Of a DNA stretch of 64,000 nucleotides, positions 9,190 through 17,633 are shown in pieces (the first letter of the stretch is position 1; each line of letters opens with the position of its first letter). Source of the stretch: Methanobacterium sp. ERen5. Its GTDB lineage: Archaea > Methanobacteriota > Methanobacteria > Methanobacteriales > Methanobacteriaceae. The translations under genes were made by a program, and so were the position numbers. The stretch is taken from the NCBI GenBank assembly GCA_024167805.1, contig CP099988.1:1-64000 (forward strand), read 5' to 3'. The notes beneath the pieces are model-generated. The model was not told where the DNA came from, ran no database searches, and saw nothing but the letters and a program-made list of their open reading frames with translations.

Positions 9190-9960
9190 ATGGATAAAAA
9201 ATTGAAAAGAAATCTAACAATAAGCGTCATAGTTTTAATCGTATTTTTAGTTGGAATAATTGGATTAGCTCAATATGGTTCACAATCAACATCCAATAGT
9301 CCAAATATAAGTATTAATGAAGTTGCGGGTGTGAATAATGTTAATTTATCTAAAACAGAATTTACTGCAGTTAATATTAGTAAAAATAATACAATGTTAG
9401 GAATAACAGAATCTAATAAAGGATATGATAAATATCATGATAACTCAAAGAATGTGTTTGTTTTCCACATCCCATCTAATACAACAATCGAAATGTTAAC
9501 AGAAACCCATACAATAGACCTTTTCTATGAACAACAAAACAATTCAAATTTAACTACAATTAAAGTTGGAAATATTACTGGACTCACAACTAACACAATT
9601 AATAAAACTGGAATTAAACAGGGCAATGTAGATTTGTATAACACTTTTTACTTTGTTATCAACAACACCACCTACACTATTTATTATCAAAATACAACTG
9701 CATTAGAAGCCTTCTTAAATGCTTGGTTACAGGCATCAGGATATCCAATACAAAATATTGAAAACTTATCTGCAAGTACAACCACAGAAGAATCTACCAG
9801 TTCATCAAGCAGTAAATCAACAACTACTGACACATCACTTCATGCAGGAGGAGATCCAAATCCAACATCCTATAAAGATTATGGGTATGATTCCTACTCA
9901 GATGGACAAGGCGGCACAATATATGTTGATGATCAAGGAAATGAATATTATGGAGGATAA
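9190..9960 (+). CDS. Membrane-anchored, sequon-rich surface protein (moron)
   Basis: 256 residues from ATG at 9190 (GGTGA 6 nt upstream). One N-terminal membrane segment (about residues 9-29, ISVIVLIVFLVGIIGLA) and no cleavage motif beyond it suggest an anchored extracellular protein. The outside part has at least ten N-x-S/T sequons, a Ser/Thr-rich stalk (about residues 195-215) and a Gly/Tyr-rich tail. It is the only clear plus-strand gene inside the late operon and converges on the chaperone extension with a 2-bp gap, the pattern of an independently expressed moron. It could modify the lysogen surface, for example by blocking superinfection; that is inference. Confidence 0.75.
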   Translation: MDKKLKRNLTISVIVLIVFLVGIIGLAQYGSQSTSNSPNISINEVAGVNNVNLSKTEFTAVNISKNNTMLGITESNKGYDKYHDNSKNVFVFHIPSNTTIEMLTETHTIDLFYEQQNNSNLTTIKVGNITGLTTNTINKTGIKQGNVDLYNTFYFVINNTTYTIYYQNTTALEAFLNAWLQASGYPIQNIENLSASTTTEESTSSSSSKSTTTDTSLHAGGDPNPTSYKDYGYDSYSDGQGGTIYVDDQGNEYYGG

Positions 9961-9962
9961 AC

Positions 9963-10140
9963 TTATTTTCCTCCTGCCATCTTTATTTGATATCTAATCA
10001 CTTCCTCACTAATCAAACTCAAAGCAGCCTGTGCAAAAGGAGAACAATCTTCATACTCTGATTTTGTAACAGTTAAAACACCAGTACAAAACATACGAGT
10101 TATAGTAGCAAGTTCCCTCTTTCATAGTCAAGCTGCTGTT
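9963..10140 (-). CDS. Tail assembly chaperone, frameshift extension (gpGT-type T part)
   Basis: Downstream of the chaperone stop, alternative frames encode QQLDYERG in the -1 frame, then ELATITRMFCTGVLTVTK and AALSLISEEVIRYQIK, ending at 9963. No start codon fits, which is expected for a T-type extension made by ribosomal slippage. The gene G stop lies in a GGGGTTTTAAAAC tract, a plausible slippery region. A second break at the three-C run 10115-10117 must be bridged; adding one base there joins the two open pieces, as with other homopolymer breaks in this window. The extended chaperone coats the tape measure during tail assembly in related viruses. Confidence 0.55.
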
Positions 10141-10518
10141 TTAAAACCCCAAATCTTCCCTATTAAATTGGAATCCAGATTCAGTTATTATTTTCCCAAA
10201 AAGTAAAACCTGAAATGCGTCAGGGATTCCCCTATTCAATTCATCTAAACTCCAGAAATCTCCATTCTCACCCTTTTCTTTATTCCAAAGACTATGAGTA
10301 AGGACATAATTCATCATTTTAACTTCATCTTGTGTGGCTTGTGATTTAATAAAAACTCTTTTTGTAATGGGTTTGAATGAAAAGAGTACAGTCTCACCTG
10401 CAATTGAAACAACACAATCTTGAACTTGTCCACTTGGAAGGATCTTACCTGCATTTTTTTCTGCGAGTTCGTTAAGAGTAATTGGTTTATTTTCTATTTC
10501 TTCTGTAATGTTAATCAC
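10141..10518 (-). CDS. Tail assembly chaperone (gpG-like)
   Basis: 125 residues, beginning with an acidic stretch INITEEIENKPITLNELAE and ending in EDLGF. Size, position directly after the tail tube gene and before the tape measure, and an overlapping out-of-frame extension are those of XkdN/gpG-type chaperones. It has no membrane segment. Its stop codon sits in a GGGGTTTTAAAAC tract suited to frameshifting into the downstream extension. Confidence 0.68.
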   Translation of the reverse strand: MINITEEIENKPITLNELAEKNAGKILPSGQVQDCVVSIAGETVLFSFKPITKRVFIKSQATQDEVKMMNYVLTHSLWNKEKGENGDFWSLDELNRGIPDAFQVLLFGKIITESGFQFNREDLGF

Positions 10519-10542
10519 CTCTAAATTAAATGGAAAATGGAA

Positions 10543-11001
10543 TTAAAGTTCACTTTTTCCATCATAGCCATCTACAGTTTTAATTATTTCACTTGCTTTG
10601 AGTGTAGCCTTCCTTTTCAATTTATCAGTAGGACTCCAACTATCATCTGCAAGGAAAGTTCCATTCCTCATTAGCCAACTTTCAACAACTGTTTCACCAT
10701 TTGCCAGGTTAGCTTCACCAGAAAATTTAGCTTCATAAAATCCTTTACGGCCCTGTGTGATTATTCTGTGTTGTGCCTTTGCATGTGCTGCATTATCAGG
10801 TAATTCAATACCTTCAATCTTAACCTCAGCACCAGTAGCAGCATTTCCTACTTGAACTGTTCCTGTACTAGTTGAAAGTGTGTCACTGTCATCCTGGTTA
10901 GATGGTTCAAAACTTGTTAAGAATTTAAATTCTGTATAGTCTTTGTCATTTTCCTTTAATTTAATCAATAACCTTGGATTTAGAAAATCTAATACTGCCA
11001 T
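10543..11001 (-). CDS. Tail tube protein
   Basis: 152 residues, beta-rich, with an insertion of polar residues (QDDSDTLSTSTGTV) and an AKFSGEANLANGETV hairpin. Position directly after the sheath gene and before the chaperones is that of the tube protein in contractile tails (XkdM/gpFII role). It forms the inner tube through which DNA passes. It starts 12 bp after the sheath stop, with a GGAGGTGGGAG-type ribosome-binding site. Assignment is by synteny, size and predicted fold. Confidence 0.72.
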   Translation of the reverse strand: MAVLDFLNPRLLIKLKENDKDYTEFKFLTSFEPSNQDDSDTLSTSTGTVQVGNAATGAEVKIEGIELPDNAAHAKAQHRIITQGRKGFYEAKFSGEANLANGETVVESWLMRNGTFLADDSWSPTDKLKRKATLKASEIIKTVDGYDGKSEL

Positions 11002-11013
11002 ACTCCCACCTCC

Positions 11014-12144
11014 TTAATCAACAATTAAAACACCTGTAACATCTATTGTAGATATTATGTTGTTCTGCTGTTCCTGTATAGGAACTAATATTGTTGCTGT
11101 TCCTGTTTTATCAATAGTCCAATCTAAACCAGTTATGTATCCTTCAATAACATACTTGTCTCGGATTGCCCTTGCAATGCTCTCAAAATTGTCATAGGTA
11201 ATTTTGCTATTATCATCACCAATGGCATTAAGAAGTGCTATACGGAACTCGTTGATTATGAGTGCATGGACTCTTTCAATTTTCAGATCCAAAGTGTCAC
11301 CAAGTTTTTCATTAACTGTGGATGTTCCACTATTGTAAACTTGCACAACCTTATGTATCTTATCACGGTAGTTCAATGCAATAGCACCACTCTCGTTGAT
11401 TAAATCAAACACTGCCTTGGTGTACTCTTCTTGAGAAGTGACACCCTCTACATTATCAAGGATGTAATGAGTTAAACTGATATTTTCAGCGAGTGATGCT
11501 GTTAGACCTGCAAGATAAACAGTAGTTTCTGCCAGGGAGAAATCATCCTCTTCATCTACAATCTTGATTGGAGTTGTAATCTTTTCCCAGAAACCTCCGT
11601 CCTTAAAGTAAGTATCTAATAGTGTTAATTTATTTGCAGCCGTTATTGTTGCACCTGTAAAGTCAGTAGTACTAGTTGCTGTTGGTGTAACGGGACTGAT
11701 AAGTCCAAATGCATTCATCTTTGCCCTTTGTTCATCATAGAATGCTTTATATACTGGGAACTGTGCAATACTTAGTTCGGCAGGTATAACAATGAATGAA
11801 ACTCCGACTTCATCAAGTTCTTCAAGTACAGCAGCCAACTTCTCATTAGTTACAGTGTAATTATAAACAGGATCCCCTGATGTTGCAGTATTTGTAGTTA
11901 AGTTACCCAGGACAATCTCATCAATATCTGGGAAGTACTTGTACAGCAACTGTAGATATGCATATCCAAGAGCACTAACATTAGTTGTCTTTTCACCTGT
12001 AACTGCTTCCTCTAATGTGTTATAGGATTTAAACACAAAACTATCATCCTTAAAAGGTGCAATTAAACAGATTATATTTCTATAATTGTTATTAACTGCC
12101 CTGTAAGGCTTTTCAACAAAATTTATTTGTACTTCTCCCCTCAT
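11014..12144 (-). CDS. Tail sheath protein
   Basis: 376 residues. The N-terminal half has the sheath pattern of a GLIA-like hydrophobic strand (NIICLIAPF) and a SYNTLEEAV motif, then a variable Thr/Ala-rich insertion (ISPVTPTATSTTDFTG). The C-terminal 150 residues match the conserved sheath domain, with LGDTLDLKIERVHALI and FESIARAIRDKYV and a final beta strand. Sheath proteins drive tail contraction, so this virus is myovirus-type, unlike the siphovirus-type psiM2 known from this host group. It starts 4 bp inside the HhH gene. Confidence 0.83.
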   Translation of the reverse strand: MRGEVQINFVEKPYRAVNNNYRNIICLIAPFKDDSFVFKSYNTLEEAVTGEKTTNVSALGYAYLQLLYKYFPDIDEIVLGNLTTNTATSGDPVYNYTVTNEKLAAVLEELDEVGVSFIVIPAELSIAQFPVYKAFYDEQRAKMNAFGLISPVTPTATSTTDFTGATITAANKLTLLDTYFKDGGFWEKITTPIKIVDEEDDFSLAETTVYLAGLTASLAENISLTHYILDNVEGVTSQEEYTKAVFDLINESGAIALNYRDKIHKVVQVYNSGTSTVNEKLGDTLDLKIERVHALIINEFRIALLNAIGDDNSKITYDNFESIARAIRDKYVIEGYITGLDWTIDKTGTATILVPIQEQQNNIISTIDVTGVLIVD

Positions 12145-12494
12145 GTTGAATCAGCTCCAATTTCTTTATATTTCTCAAAAGCTTCTTTCAATTCCTTAGC
12201 AGAACCAAACTTCCATTCATCACCAAGGCCGGGATTAGCTTCTCTAAATCCTGCAACCAGATAACGATTTTCTTTTTCTAAATCAAACTCAGGTTCATCC
12301 AAGGGCACATCGGGATCTATACTTGGAAGTTTTGAAGCCTCTTCATGAATCGTTTCAGCTATATTCTTATGCAATCCTGTCTTTTCTATAATCTCATCAA
12401 CAGGAACATCTTTAATATTCTCGATAGTGTAACCTGCCTCTTCAAGCTTTTTAGCTGTAGAGTCACCAACACCTTTCAAATCTTCAAGTTCCAT
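12141..12494 (-). CDS. Helix-hairpin-helix protein of the connector region (copy 1)
   Basis: About 117 residues from ATG at 12494 (AAGGTGATG upstream). The N-terminal half is a tandem helix-hairpin-helix fold: LKGVGDSTAKKLEEAGY followed by EIIEKTGLHKNIAETI, as in DNA-binding HhH modules. The C-terminal half is acidic and has FREANPGLGDEWKFGSAKE. It lies between the tail-terminator-like gene and the sheath. It is paralogous in its N-terminus to the product at 13,436-13,768. HhH modules bind DNA without sequence specificity, so a role in holding the DNA end at the neck is possible; this is inference. Confidence 0.75.
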   Translation of the reverse strand: MELEDLKGVGDSTAKKLEEAGYTIENIKDVPVDEIIEKTGLHKNIAETIHEEASKLPSIDPDVPLDEPEFDLEKENRYLVAGFREANPGLGDEWKFGSAKELKEAFEKYKEIGADST

Positions 12495-12495
12495 T

Positions 12496-12999
12496 CTACT
12501 CATCACCTTCCGTTATCTCAACATCTTCAAAAATTAGTTTTAAATCCCGTTCATCATAATCTACATCTTCCCATGAGTACATCTCTTTAAAATAAAAAGT
12601 AATAGAACGATATTTAATATCTAAACTATCTGTGTACACTATGGTTGATTCAGTCCATTTGAAACCACGTTTAGTCAGTTCCGATTTTCGGATCTCTTTG
12701 ATAAGTTCTTTGGTTGCCAGATCAATACCTACCTTGGCAAGTTGGTAGTCAGTCTGTTTACTCGTGATTAAAACAATGACACTAGAATCGTAACTGTCTC
12801 CAGTACTTGTTTGTTGATCTAAAACATTCCTAGCATTTCCTACGAATATTCCATATTGTCTGTTTTTAATATCGTATCCTGATGGGAAACTGATAAAAAA
12901 TTTAGAAAGAATTTCATTGTCATCTTTAACTTCTTTGAGTAACTCATAGAGTTGTATATCACTAGTAAACAAGTCATCCATGGATAATTCTAAAGTCAT
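12496..12999 (-). CDS. Head-tail connector / tail terminator candidate
   Basis: About 167 residues from ATG at 12999, which overlaps the previous gene by 4 bp. It is an alpha/beta protein with SFPSGYDIKNRQYGIFVGN early and a conserved ATKELIKEIRKSELTKRG helix, similar in pattern to tail-terminator proteins. Location between the gp10-like gene and sheath supports this. It has no membrane segment. Confidence 0.55.
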   Translation of the reverse strand: MTLELSMDDLFTSDIQLYELLKEVKDDNEILSKFFISFPSGYDIKNRQYGIFVGNARNVLDQQTSTGDSYDSSVIVLITSKQTDYQLAKVGIDLATKELIKEIRKSELTKRGFKWTESTIVYTDSLDIKYRSITFYFKEMYSWEDVDYDERDLKLIFEDVEITEGDE

Positions 13000-13424
13000 C
13001 CCCAAACCTCCTTCCACATATCCTCAACTTCATCCCTAACTACTTCCCTTGCAGGTGCAGCAAAAGGGTGAGGTGTTAATTTACGGCCAGGATTAGATCC
13101 AAGTTCCTCTGTAACCATGTATGGAAAACCGTTATTTTCTGCACTGTTATCAACAGTCCAAGAAGTATCACCGTTATCTTTAGCATAAAAAGAGTTACCA
13201 CCAACGCCAGTTTCATAGGGGTGTTTGTGGTAATTAAATTCCATCTGTTCGTACTGCATTACTTGTACTGCTATTCTCTGTGCAAAATTTCCACAAGCAG
13301 AATTTAATCTAGATTTTAAATCATCGACTATGTTGTCTAATGTAGGGAAGATTCCTTTTAAACTGTCAAGTTCAGAGGTATCGTTCTTAACATTGACATC
13401 AGTAGTAATGCTACTTTCAGCCAT
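12996..13424 (-). CDS. HK97 gp10-like head-tail joining protein
   Basis: 142 residues. A helical N-terminus (LDNIVDDLKSRLNSAC), then a short beta region with a Tyr/Gly patch, ending in a 'PHPFAAPAREVVRDEV' segment that matches the common C-terminal 'P-H-P-F-x-x-P' motif of HK97 gp10-type connectors. It bridges capsid vertex and tail. It is preceded by the second HhH gene and overlaps the downstream terminator candidate. Confidence 0.75.
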   Translation of the reverse strand: MAESSITTDVNVKNDTSELDSLKGIFPTLDNIVDDLKSRLNSACGNFAQRIAVQVMQYEQMEFNYHKHPYETGVGGNSFYAKDNGDTSWTVDNSAENNGFPYMVTEELGSNPGRKLTPHPFAAPAREVVRDEVEDMWKEVWG

Positions 13425-13435
13425 AGGAACAACCC

Positions 13436-13768
13436 TTATTCAGATTTTAACTTTGAATCAGCAATTAAAACCTTATTATACCATGTGTTATAGCTTTCTT
13501 CAAGATTGTTCTCATCATAATCTTCAGATTGTTTAAATGCAAACATCTCAAATTCAGTAGCATCTTCAACATGATACTCAATAGATTCTAAAACTGTTTC
13601 CTGTTCTTTGACTGATTCAACTATCTTTTCTGCAGTAGTTTCATGAACACCCAAATCAGATAGTTCTTCAACTGTTATTCCTTGTAGATCTGCAAGAGTT
13701 GAATATCCTGCTTTTTCTAGTTTATCGGCTGTGGATTTACCCACGCCTTTTATATTAGTTAACTTCAA
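13436..13768 (-). CDS. Helix-hairpin-helix protein of the connector region (copy 2)
   Basis: About 110 residues from TTG at 13768, chosen because GAGGTG lies 6 nt upstream. Two HhH motifs follow one another: NIKGVGKSTADKLEKAGY and ITVEELSDLGVHETTAEKI. The rest is an acidic helical tail with FAFKQSEDYDENN. It shares the HhH half with the 12,141-12,494 product but not the tail, so the pair arose by duplication or module exchange. It lies in the neck/connector cluster, not with replication genes. Confidence 0.74.
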   Translation of the reverse strand: MKLTNIKGVGKSTADKLEKAGYSTLADLQGITVEELSDLGVHETTAEKIVESVKEQETVLESIEYHVEDATEFEMFAFKQSEDYDENNLEESYNTWYNKVLIADSKLKSE

Positions 13769-13782
13769 AAATAACACCTCAT

Positions 13783-14181
13783 TCAGCTTAAACCTTGCAA
13801 CGTACTCATACGTAAGTTATCTAAAATAGCCTTACCCTCAAAGTATAAATCTTTTCCTCGATTGTCAGAACTTACTCCTTCATCTGCAGGAGTTTCCACC
13901 TTGTGATTGTACTTTCTCCAAAGGTCCGATGCAGTCCAACATATCACGCCTTCAACGAAATCATTTATGAGTTCGGATTTCCAGACATCAGGATTATTCC
14001 GGATATGGAGTCGTGCCTTTGAAAATGCAGATCTCCAAGCATTGTCAACCTCTTCAAGAGTAAATACTTTAGTTGATTCAGGATAAAAATCAGGATCAGA
14101 AGATCCAGAAGAATCTGGATCTATAAGAGCCCAACCTTCAAGTTTACTTAAAACTTTTTCTGCAGTTGTTTTAGTTATCAA
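13783..14181 (-). CDS. Head-tail adaptor protein
   Basis: 132 residues, mostly helical, with VDNAWRSAFSKARLHI and VEGVICWTASDLWRKY segments like gp6/gp15-type adaptors that sit on the portal. It directly follows the capsid gene, where HK97- and SPP1-like genomes have the adaptor. Start is TTG at 14181 with GGTG upstream; an ATG in good context is not present. Confidence 0.6.
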   Translation of the reverse strand: MITKTTAEKVLSKLEGWALIDPDSSGSSDPDFYPESTKVFTLEEVDNAWRSAFSKARLHIRNNPDVWKSELINDFVEGVICWTASDLWRKYNHKVETPADEGVSSDNRGKDLYFEGKAILDNLRMSTLQGLS

Positions 14182-14195
14182 GCTGCACCAACACC

Positions 14196-15437
14196 TTAGG
14201 TTGATGGTACTAACTCTACAGCAAATGCGTCGTCTCCACCTGCAGTATAGGAATGTGTGTAGGTAGTGTATCCTGTCTTAGCAATTGATACAGAATAAGC
14301 TATTTCACTGTTAACATCTATGGATGCACGTCCATTAGCATCTGTAGTTGCTGTTTTAGTGATTGCATTTCCACTTATTGTTTGTGTTAATGTGATAACT
14401 GCACCAGCTATGGCTGCATGACTCACACTGTTTGTTAATGTGAATAGAATAGACTGAGCCGTATCAAGACTTGCTATGTTATATACCTTAGCGTTACGTC
14501 CAGGTTGTAGGTTTCCCATTCTAAGGAAAGTACCTATCAATTCTTTATCACTGAAATCACTAGCACCAAGCACACGACTAATAGAATCCTGCAAAATATT
14601 AGCTTCAACAGCACGACTGTCTATTACAAATATTGCATCAGAGAGAGCATCAGGAGCTCCCAAGAAACGGTTGTTGATGTTAGGGTCAACTATAAGTGGT
14701 ACAAGTCCACTAGCAGTCATTACTTGTGTACTCCATTTTCCAAGGATAACATCTGCAGAATTTGGATATACCTTTTTGTTGTCAGGGTCATCACTAGTAA
14801 TAAGCTGTTCAACAGCCCCACCAGTGGCAATTACACCATCAACACGTCCACCATTATTCATAACTTGACGTACAGCCCTCTGTAAAATTTCCATGGTTAC
14901 AGGAGCTGCCTCTGCATTAATCAGATTCTGAGTTGTTTCACCAATACCATCAAACTTTTTATCTATCTTCTTGTTGAATAGCCCCTCATCAATAGCAGTA
15001 TAGTTGTCAAGAGTTGCCTGTTCTCTTAAAACCTGCATAGGATCATATCCAGGATTTCCATCTTGGAACATATCAGTTGCAGATATTCTCCTTGCTACAA
15101 CAGCACAACTATATTTTGGTGCTGTGAACTCCACAGAGGTATTAGTTACATCTGATGCAGTTTCATTGTCACTAAATTTGGATCTAGCTTCTTCAGGAAC
15201 TACAACGTTTCTGAATGCCCCTACGGCTGAATCAGTAGGGAGTACTCTTCCTTTGGTTTTAAGGAAATCAAAGAAAGGACTGTCAAGTAATAGGTTTGTA
15301 TATGTATCATCGCTTATGTCAACTTGAATGAAGTCTTCACTTGTAGCAACACTTGCATCATTTTGAAGGTTAAGGAAAAGTTCCTGTGCTTCATTTTCTG
15401 TTAAAAATTTTGGAGTATCTTTTATTTTCACTACCAT
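14196..15437 (-). CDS. Major capsid protein, HK97-type, with C-terminal Ig-like domain
   Basis: 413 residues. The first 315 follow the HK97 capsid pattern: an N-arm (LTENEAQELFLNLQNDASV), then E-loop and P-domain segments, with LLDSPFFDFLKTKGRVLP and MEILQRAVRQVMNNGGRVDG. From about residue 325 there is an extra domain with the carboxypeptidase-regulatory/Ig-like pattern (AGAVITLTQTISG, TTDANGRASI, TGYTTYTHSYTAGGDD). Such fused beta-sandwiches stud virion surfaces and bind glycans. The order protease-scaffold, capsid, connector is standard. GGAAGTGATATT precedes the ATG. Confidence 0.88.
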   Translation of the reverse strand: MVVKIKDTPKFLTENEAQELFLNLQNDASVATSEDFIQVDISDDTYTNLLLDSPFFDFLKTKGRVLPTDSAVGAFRNVVVPEEARSKFSDNETASDVTNTSVEFTAPKYSCAVVARRISATDMFQDGNPGYDPMQVLREQATLDNYTAIDEGLFNKKIDKKFDGIGETTQNLINAEAAPVTMEILQRAVRQVMNNGGRVDGVIATGGAVEQLITSDDPDNKKVYPNSADVILGKWSTQVMTASGLVPLIVDPNINNRFLGAPDALSDAIFVIDSRAVEANILQDSISRVLGASDFSDKELIGTFLRMGNLQPGRNAKVYNIASLDTAQSILFTLTNSVSHAAIAGAVITLTQTISGNAITKTATTDANGRASIDVNSEIAYSVSIAKTGYTTYTHSYTAGGDDAFAVELVPST

Positions 15438-15459
15438 AATATCACTTCCTTATTTTTGT

Positions 15460-16806
15460 TTATTCTCTGTTGAAAATGCCTTTCCTATCTTTGTTGTTTT
15501 TAATATTCTTTAGTAACTTTTGATTCTTGATTTTAGGCTGTTTCTTAACCTTATCAACTGTTCCTTCAAGTTTCTCAACACGTTCACCAATATCAGTGAT
15601 GCTGTTCAATATCTTGTCAAGTTTATCTGAATCATCATCAGAGGATCCATCCCCTTCACCATCATCATTGTTCTGAACATTAGATCCATCACCTGAACCG
15701 TCACCAGATCCGTCTCCACTACCTTTGCCTGATCCGTCTCCACTAGTATCACCTGTAACTTCAGCAAGTGCATCTTTAACAGATGTTAGATCAGTACTTA
15801 ACTGGTCGATATCATCAGACACTGACTGGAATAATTCTGCAAGTGTATCTTGGAGTTTTGAAATCTGATCAGCTGTGATTTCATTAACTATGTTAACAAC
15901 ATCTTCAGCGTTCTCAATGGTGTATTCCTTCAGTTTTTCATCTTCTTTCTTATTAAAAATTTTTAATGCATTCTTTAATTTCATAGCTTCATCTCCATTA
16001 TTTAATTTATATTCCTCGTAGTCATAAGCTTCAATAGGCATATAATTACATGGATAATCAACAAAACTTAGGAATGTTTGTACTATGCATTCCTTTTCTG
16101 GAATATCCTCATATACGAACGTATTAGTTCCTGGAGGAAGTTCATTATTACATTCACAATAATTTTTATCTGTGTCTATCGTGAAATCATTACTAACACC
16201 CCTAACTTCTCCATTAAGAATTTTATTGTTTAAAAAAGTGTTTTCACTAAAAATAATCTTTATCCAACTACCAATTGGAATTACGGTATCATTAATAGTT
16301 TCTTCTGTCTTGGATTGATAGTTCTGAACTGTGACAATATTGTCAAGTGTTTCATTGTCATGATTGTAATCAAAATAGCAATTATTAGCTTCAGTACTTA
16401 GAAGAACTGCAATCTCTTCATTCGTATAGATCTGTTCCCGACAATCTGGGAACTGTTTTTCATCTGTACTGCAGGGTAAGACACAAGTCTTAATAAACAT
16501 CCCCTGTTCTTTATTTTCTTTAAATAGTTTAGTCTGTAAGTCCGTGGGGTCACTGTTGTTTATTCGTTTATTCACCCATTCATGAGCTGATTCGAGTGTG
16601 AATTTGTTTTTGTCAAAGAGATAAATGTAAGGGGCTGTTCCCCCACTGCCTTTGAGTAATCCTAATTTTGCTGTTACGCCTGCTCCAAAATTCACATTTC
16701 CAATAATGTTTGTTTTACCCCGATTGTTTTGTCGGAAGTCTGATTTTTTGTGTTTATTGCTTGGAACCTTTATATTAGAGCAGGCATTGAAAAGTTTAAA
16801 TTTCAC
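15460..16806 (-). CDS. Prohead protease fused to scaffold
   Basis: 448 residues from GTG at 16806 (GAGGTG upstream). About residues 115-230 resemble XkdF-type prohead serine proteases: FDYNHDNETL supplies the His and LNGEVRGVSNDF the Ser. After residue 300 come an acidic coiled coil, a tract of repeated G-D-G-S units (about residues 355-380), a second coiled coil and a basic tail, the layout of an internal scaffold. One polypeptide would guide capsid assembly and then digest itself. It overlaps the Mu F-like gene by 4 bp and precedes the capsid gene. Confidence 0.75.
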   Translation of the reverse strand: MKFKLFNACSNIKVPSNKHKKSDFRQNNRGKTNIIGNVNFGAGVTAKLGLLKGSGGTAPYIYLFDKNKFTLESAHEWVNKRINNSDPTDLQTKLFKENKEQGMFIKTCVLPCSTDEKQFPDCREQIYTNEEIAVLLSTEANNCYFDYNHDNETLDNIVTVQNYQSKTEETINDTVIPIGSWIKIIFSENTFLNNKILNGEVRGVSNDFTIDTDKNYCECNNELPPGTNTFVYEDIPEKECIVQTFLSFVDYPCNYMPIEAYDYEEYKLNNGDEAMKLKNALKIFNKKEDEKLKEYTIENAEDVVNIVNEITADQISKLQDTLAELFQSVSDDIDQLSTDLTSVKDALAEVTGDTSGDGSGKGSGDGSGDGSGDGSNVQNNDDGEGDGSSDDDSDKLDKILNSITDIGERVEKLEGTVDKVKKQPKIKNQKLLKNIKNNKDRKGIFNRE

Positions 16807-17633
16807 AAATATACCACCTCACATTGACAATTACAGATATTACTGCAATTGTTTGTATCATTGTTAAAATCGCCAGGAAACATCAATTGGTCAACATCGC
16901 CTGTGATTTCATTAGTTACTTCGAATGAGTCTTTTATATCTACGGTCTGACCTTCCATCTCACTGTGTCTTGTGTTTTCAAGTCCTGACCATACCCAAGT
17001 TTTTTGAGCCTTAGCAGGATCTGTTCCATTATTCACCGCATTTTCATAATTCAATTCAAACTTGTCTTGCTGTGCTCTGTTGTCAATGTATTTACTCATT
17101 CCCTGATTCATTCGGTCTAATTCTTTATAACTGTAAGTGTGACCTTTCCAATTCTCCCCACGTTCCATACACTTCTCTACAATCTTCAATCGATCGGCTT
17201 GTGGGAATTTTGTAGCCATCTGTTCATATTTGGATATGTTAACATCAGTTTCTTTGAGAATCTTCTGGACTGCGTCAATATTCTTACCAATCCTATCGGT
17301 GTATTCAACACCAAGCATGTGAGTTATCTCTTTTGCTTGACCTTCCAACCAAATTTTATTAGTTGCTGAAGATGGAACCATAGGACTTTTCAAGATAGTT
17401 TGATAAGTCTTCAAAACAGCAGGTTCAAAAAGAGTTTCAATATGATTATTAACAGTTTCAAGGTTAATCTCACCTTTATTAATCACTACACCATCTACAA
17501 CCTTTTTATTGTATCGTAGTAGTTTGTCAGTGAGTGGTTTCCAGTTATTCTGAATACGGATCCTATTTTGAAGTATTGAATTTCTTAGGATCCTATCCGT
17601 TAATGTTAAAGTCAAACATACCACCTGCAGCAT
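16803..17633 (-). CDS. Capsid morphogenesis protein, Mu F-like
   Basis: 276 residues if started at 17633. The C-terminal part has the Mu gpF/SPP1 gp7 signature: WVWSGLENTRHSEMEGQTV, then MFPGD and the paired cysteines of NCSNICNCQCEVVYL. Mu F-type proteins sit inside the head near the portal and are often ejected. Portal, Mu F and protease-scaffold follow each other as in Firmicutes phages. Start uncertain: the frame runs 41 bp into the portal gene, and a TTG at about 17,615 with AGGTGG upstream is a likely alternative. Confidence 0.8.
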   Translation of the reverse strand: MLQVVCLTLTLTDRILRNSILQNRIRIQNNWKPLTDKLLRYNKKVVDGVVINKGEINLETVNNHIETLFEPAVLKTYQTILKSPMVPSSATNKIWLEGQAKEITHMLGVEYTDRIGKNIDAVQKILKETDVNISKYEQMATKFPQADRLKIVEKCMERGENWKGHTYSYKELDRMNQGMSKYIDNRAQQDKFELNYENAVNNGTDPAKAQKTWVWSGLENTRHSEMEGQTVDIKDSFEVTNEITGDVDQLMFPGDFNNDTNNCSNICNCQCEVVYL

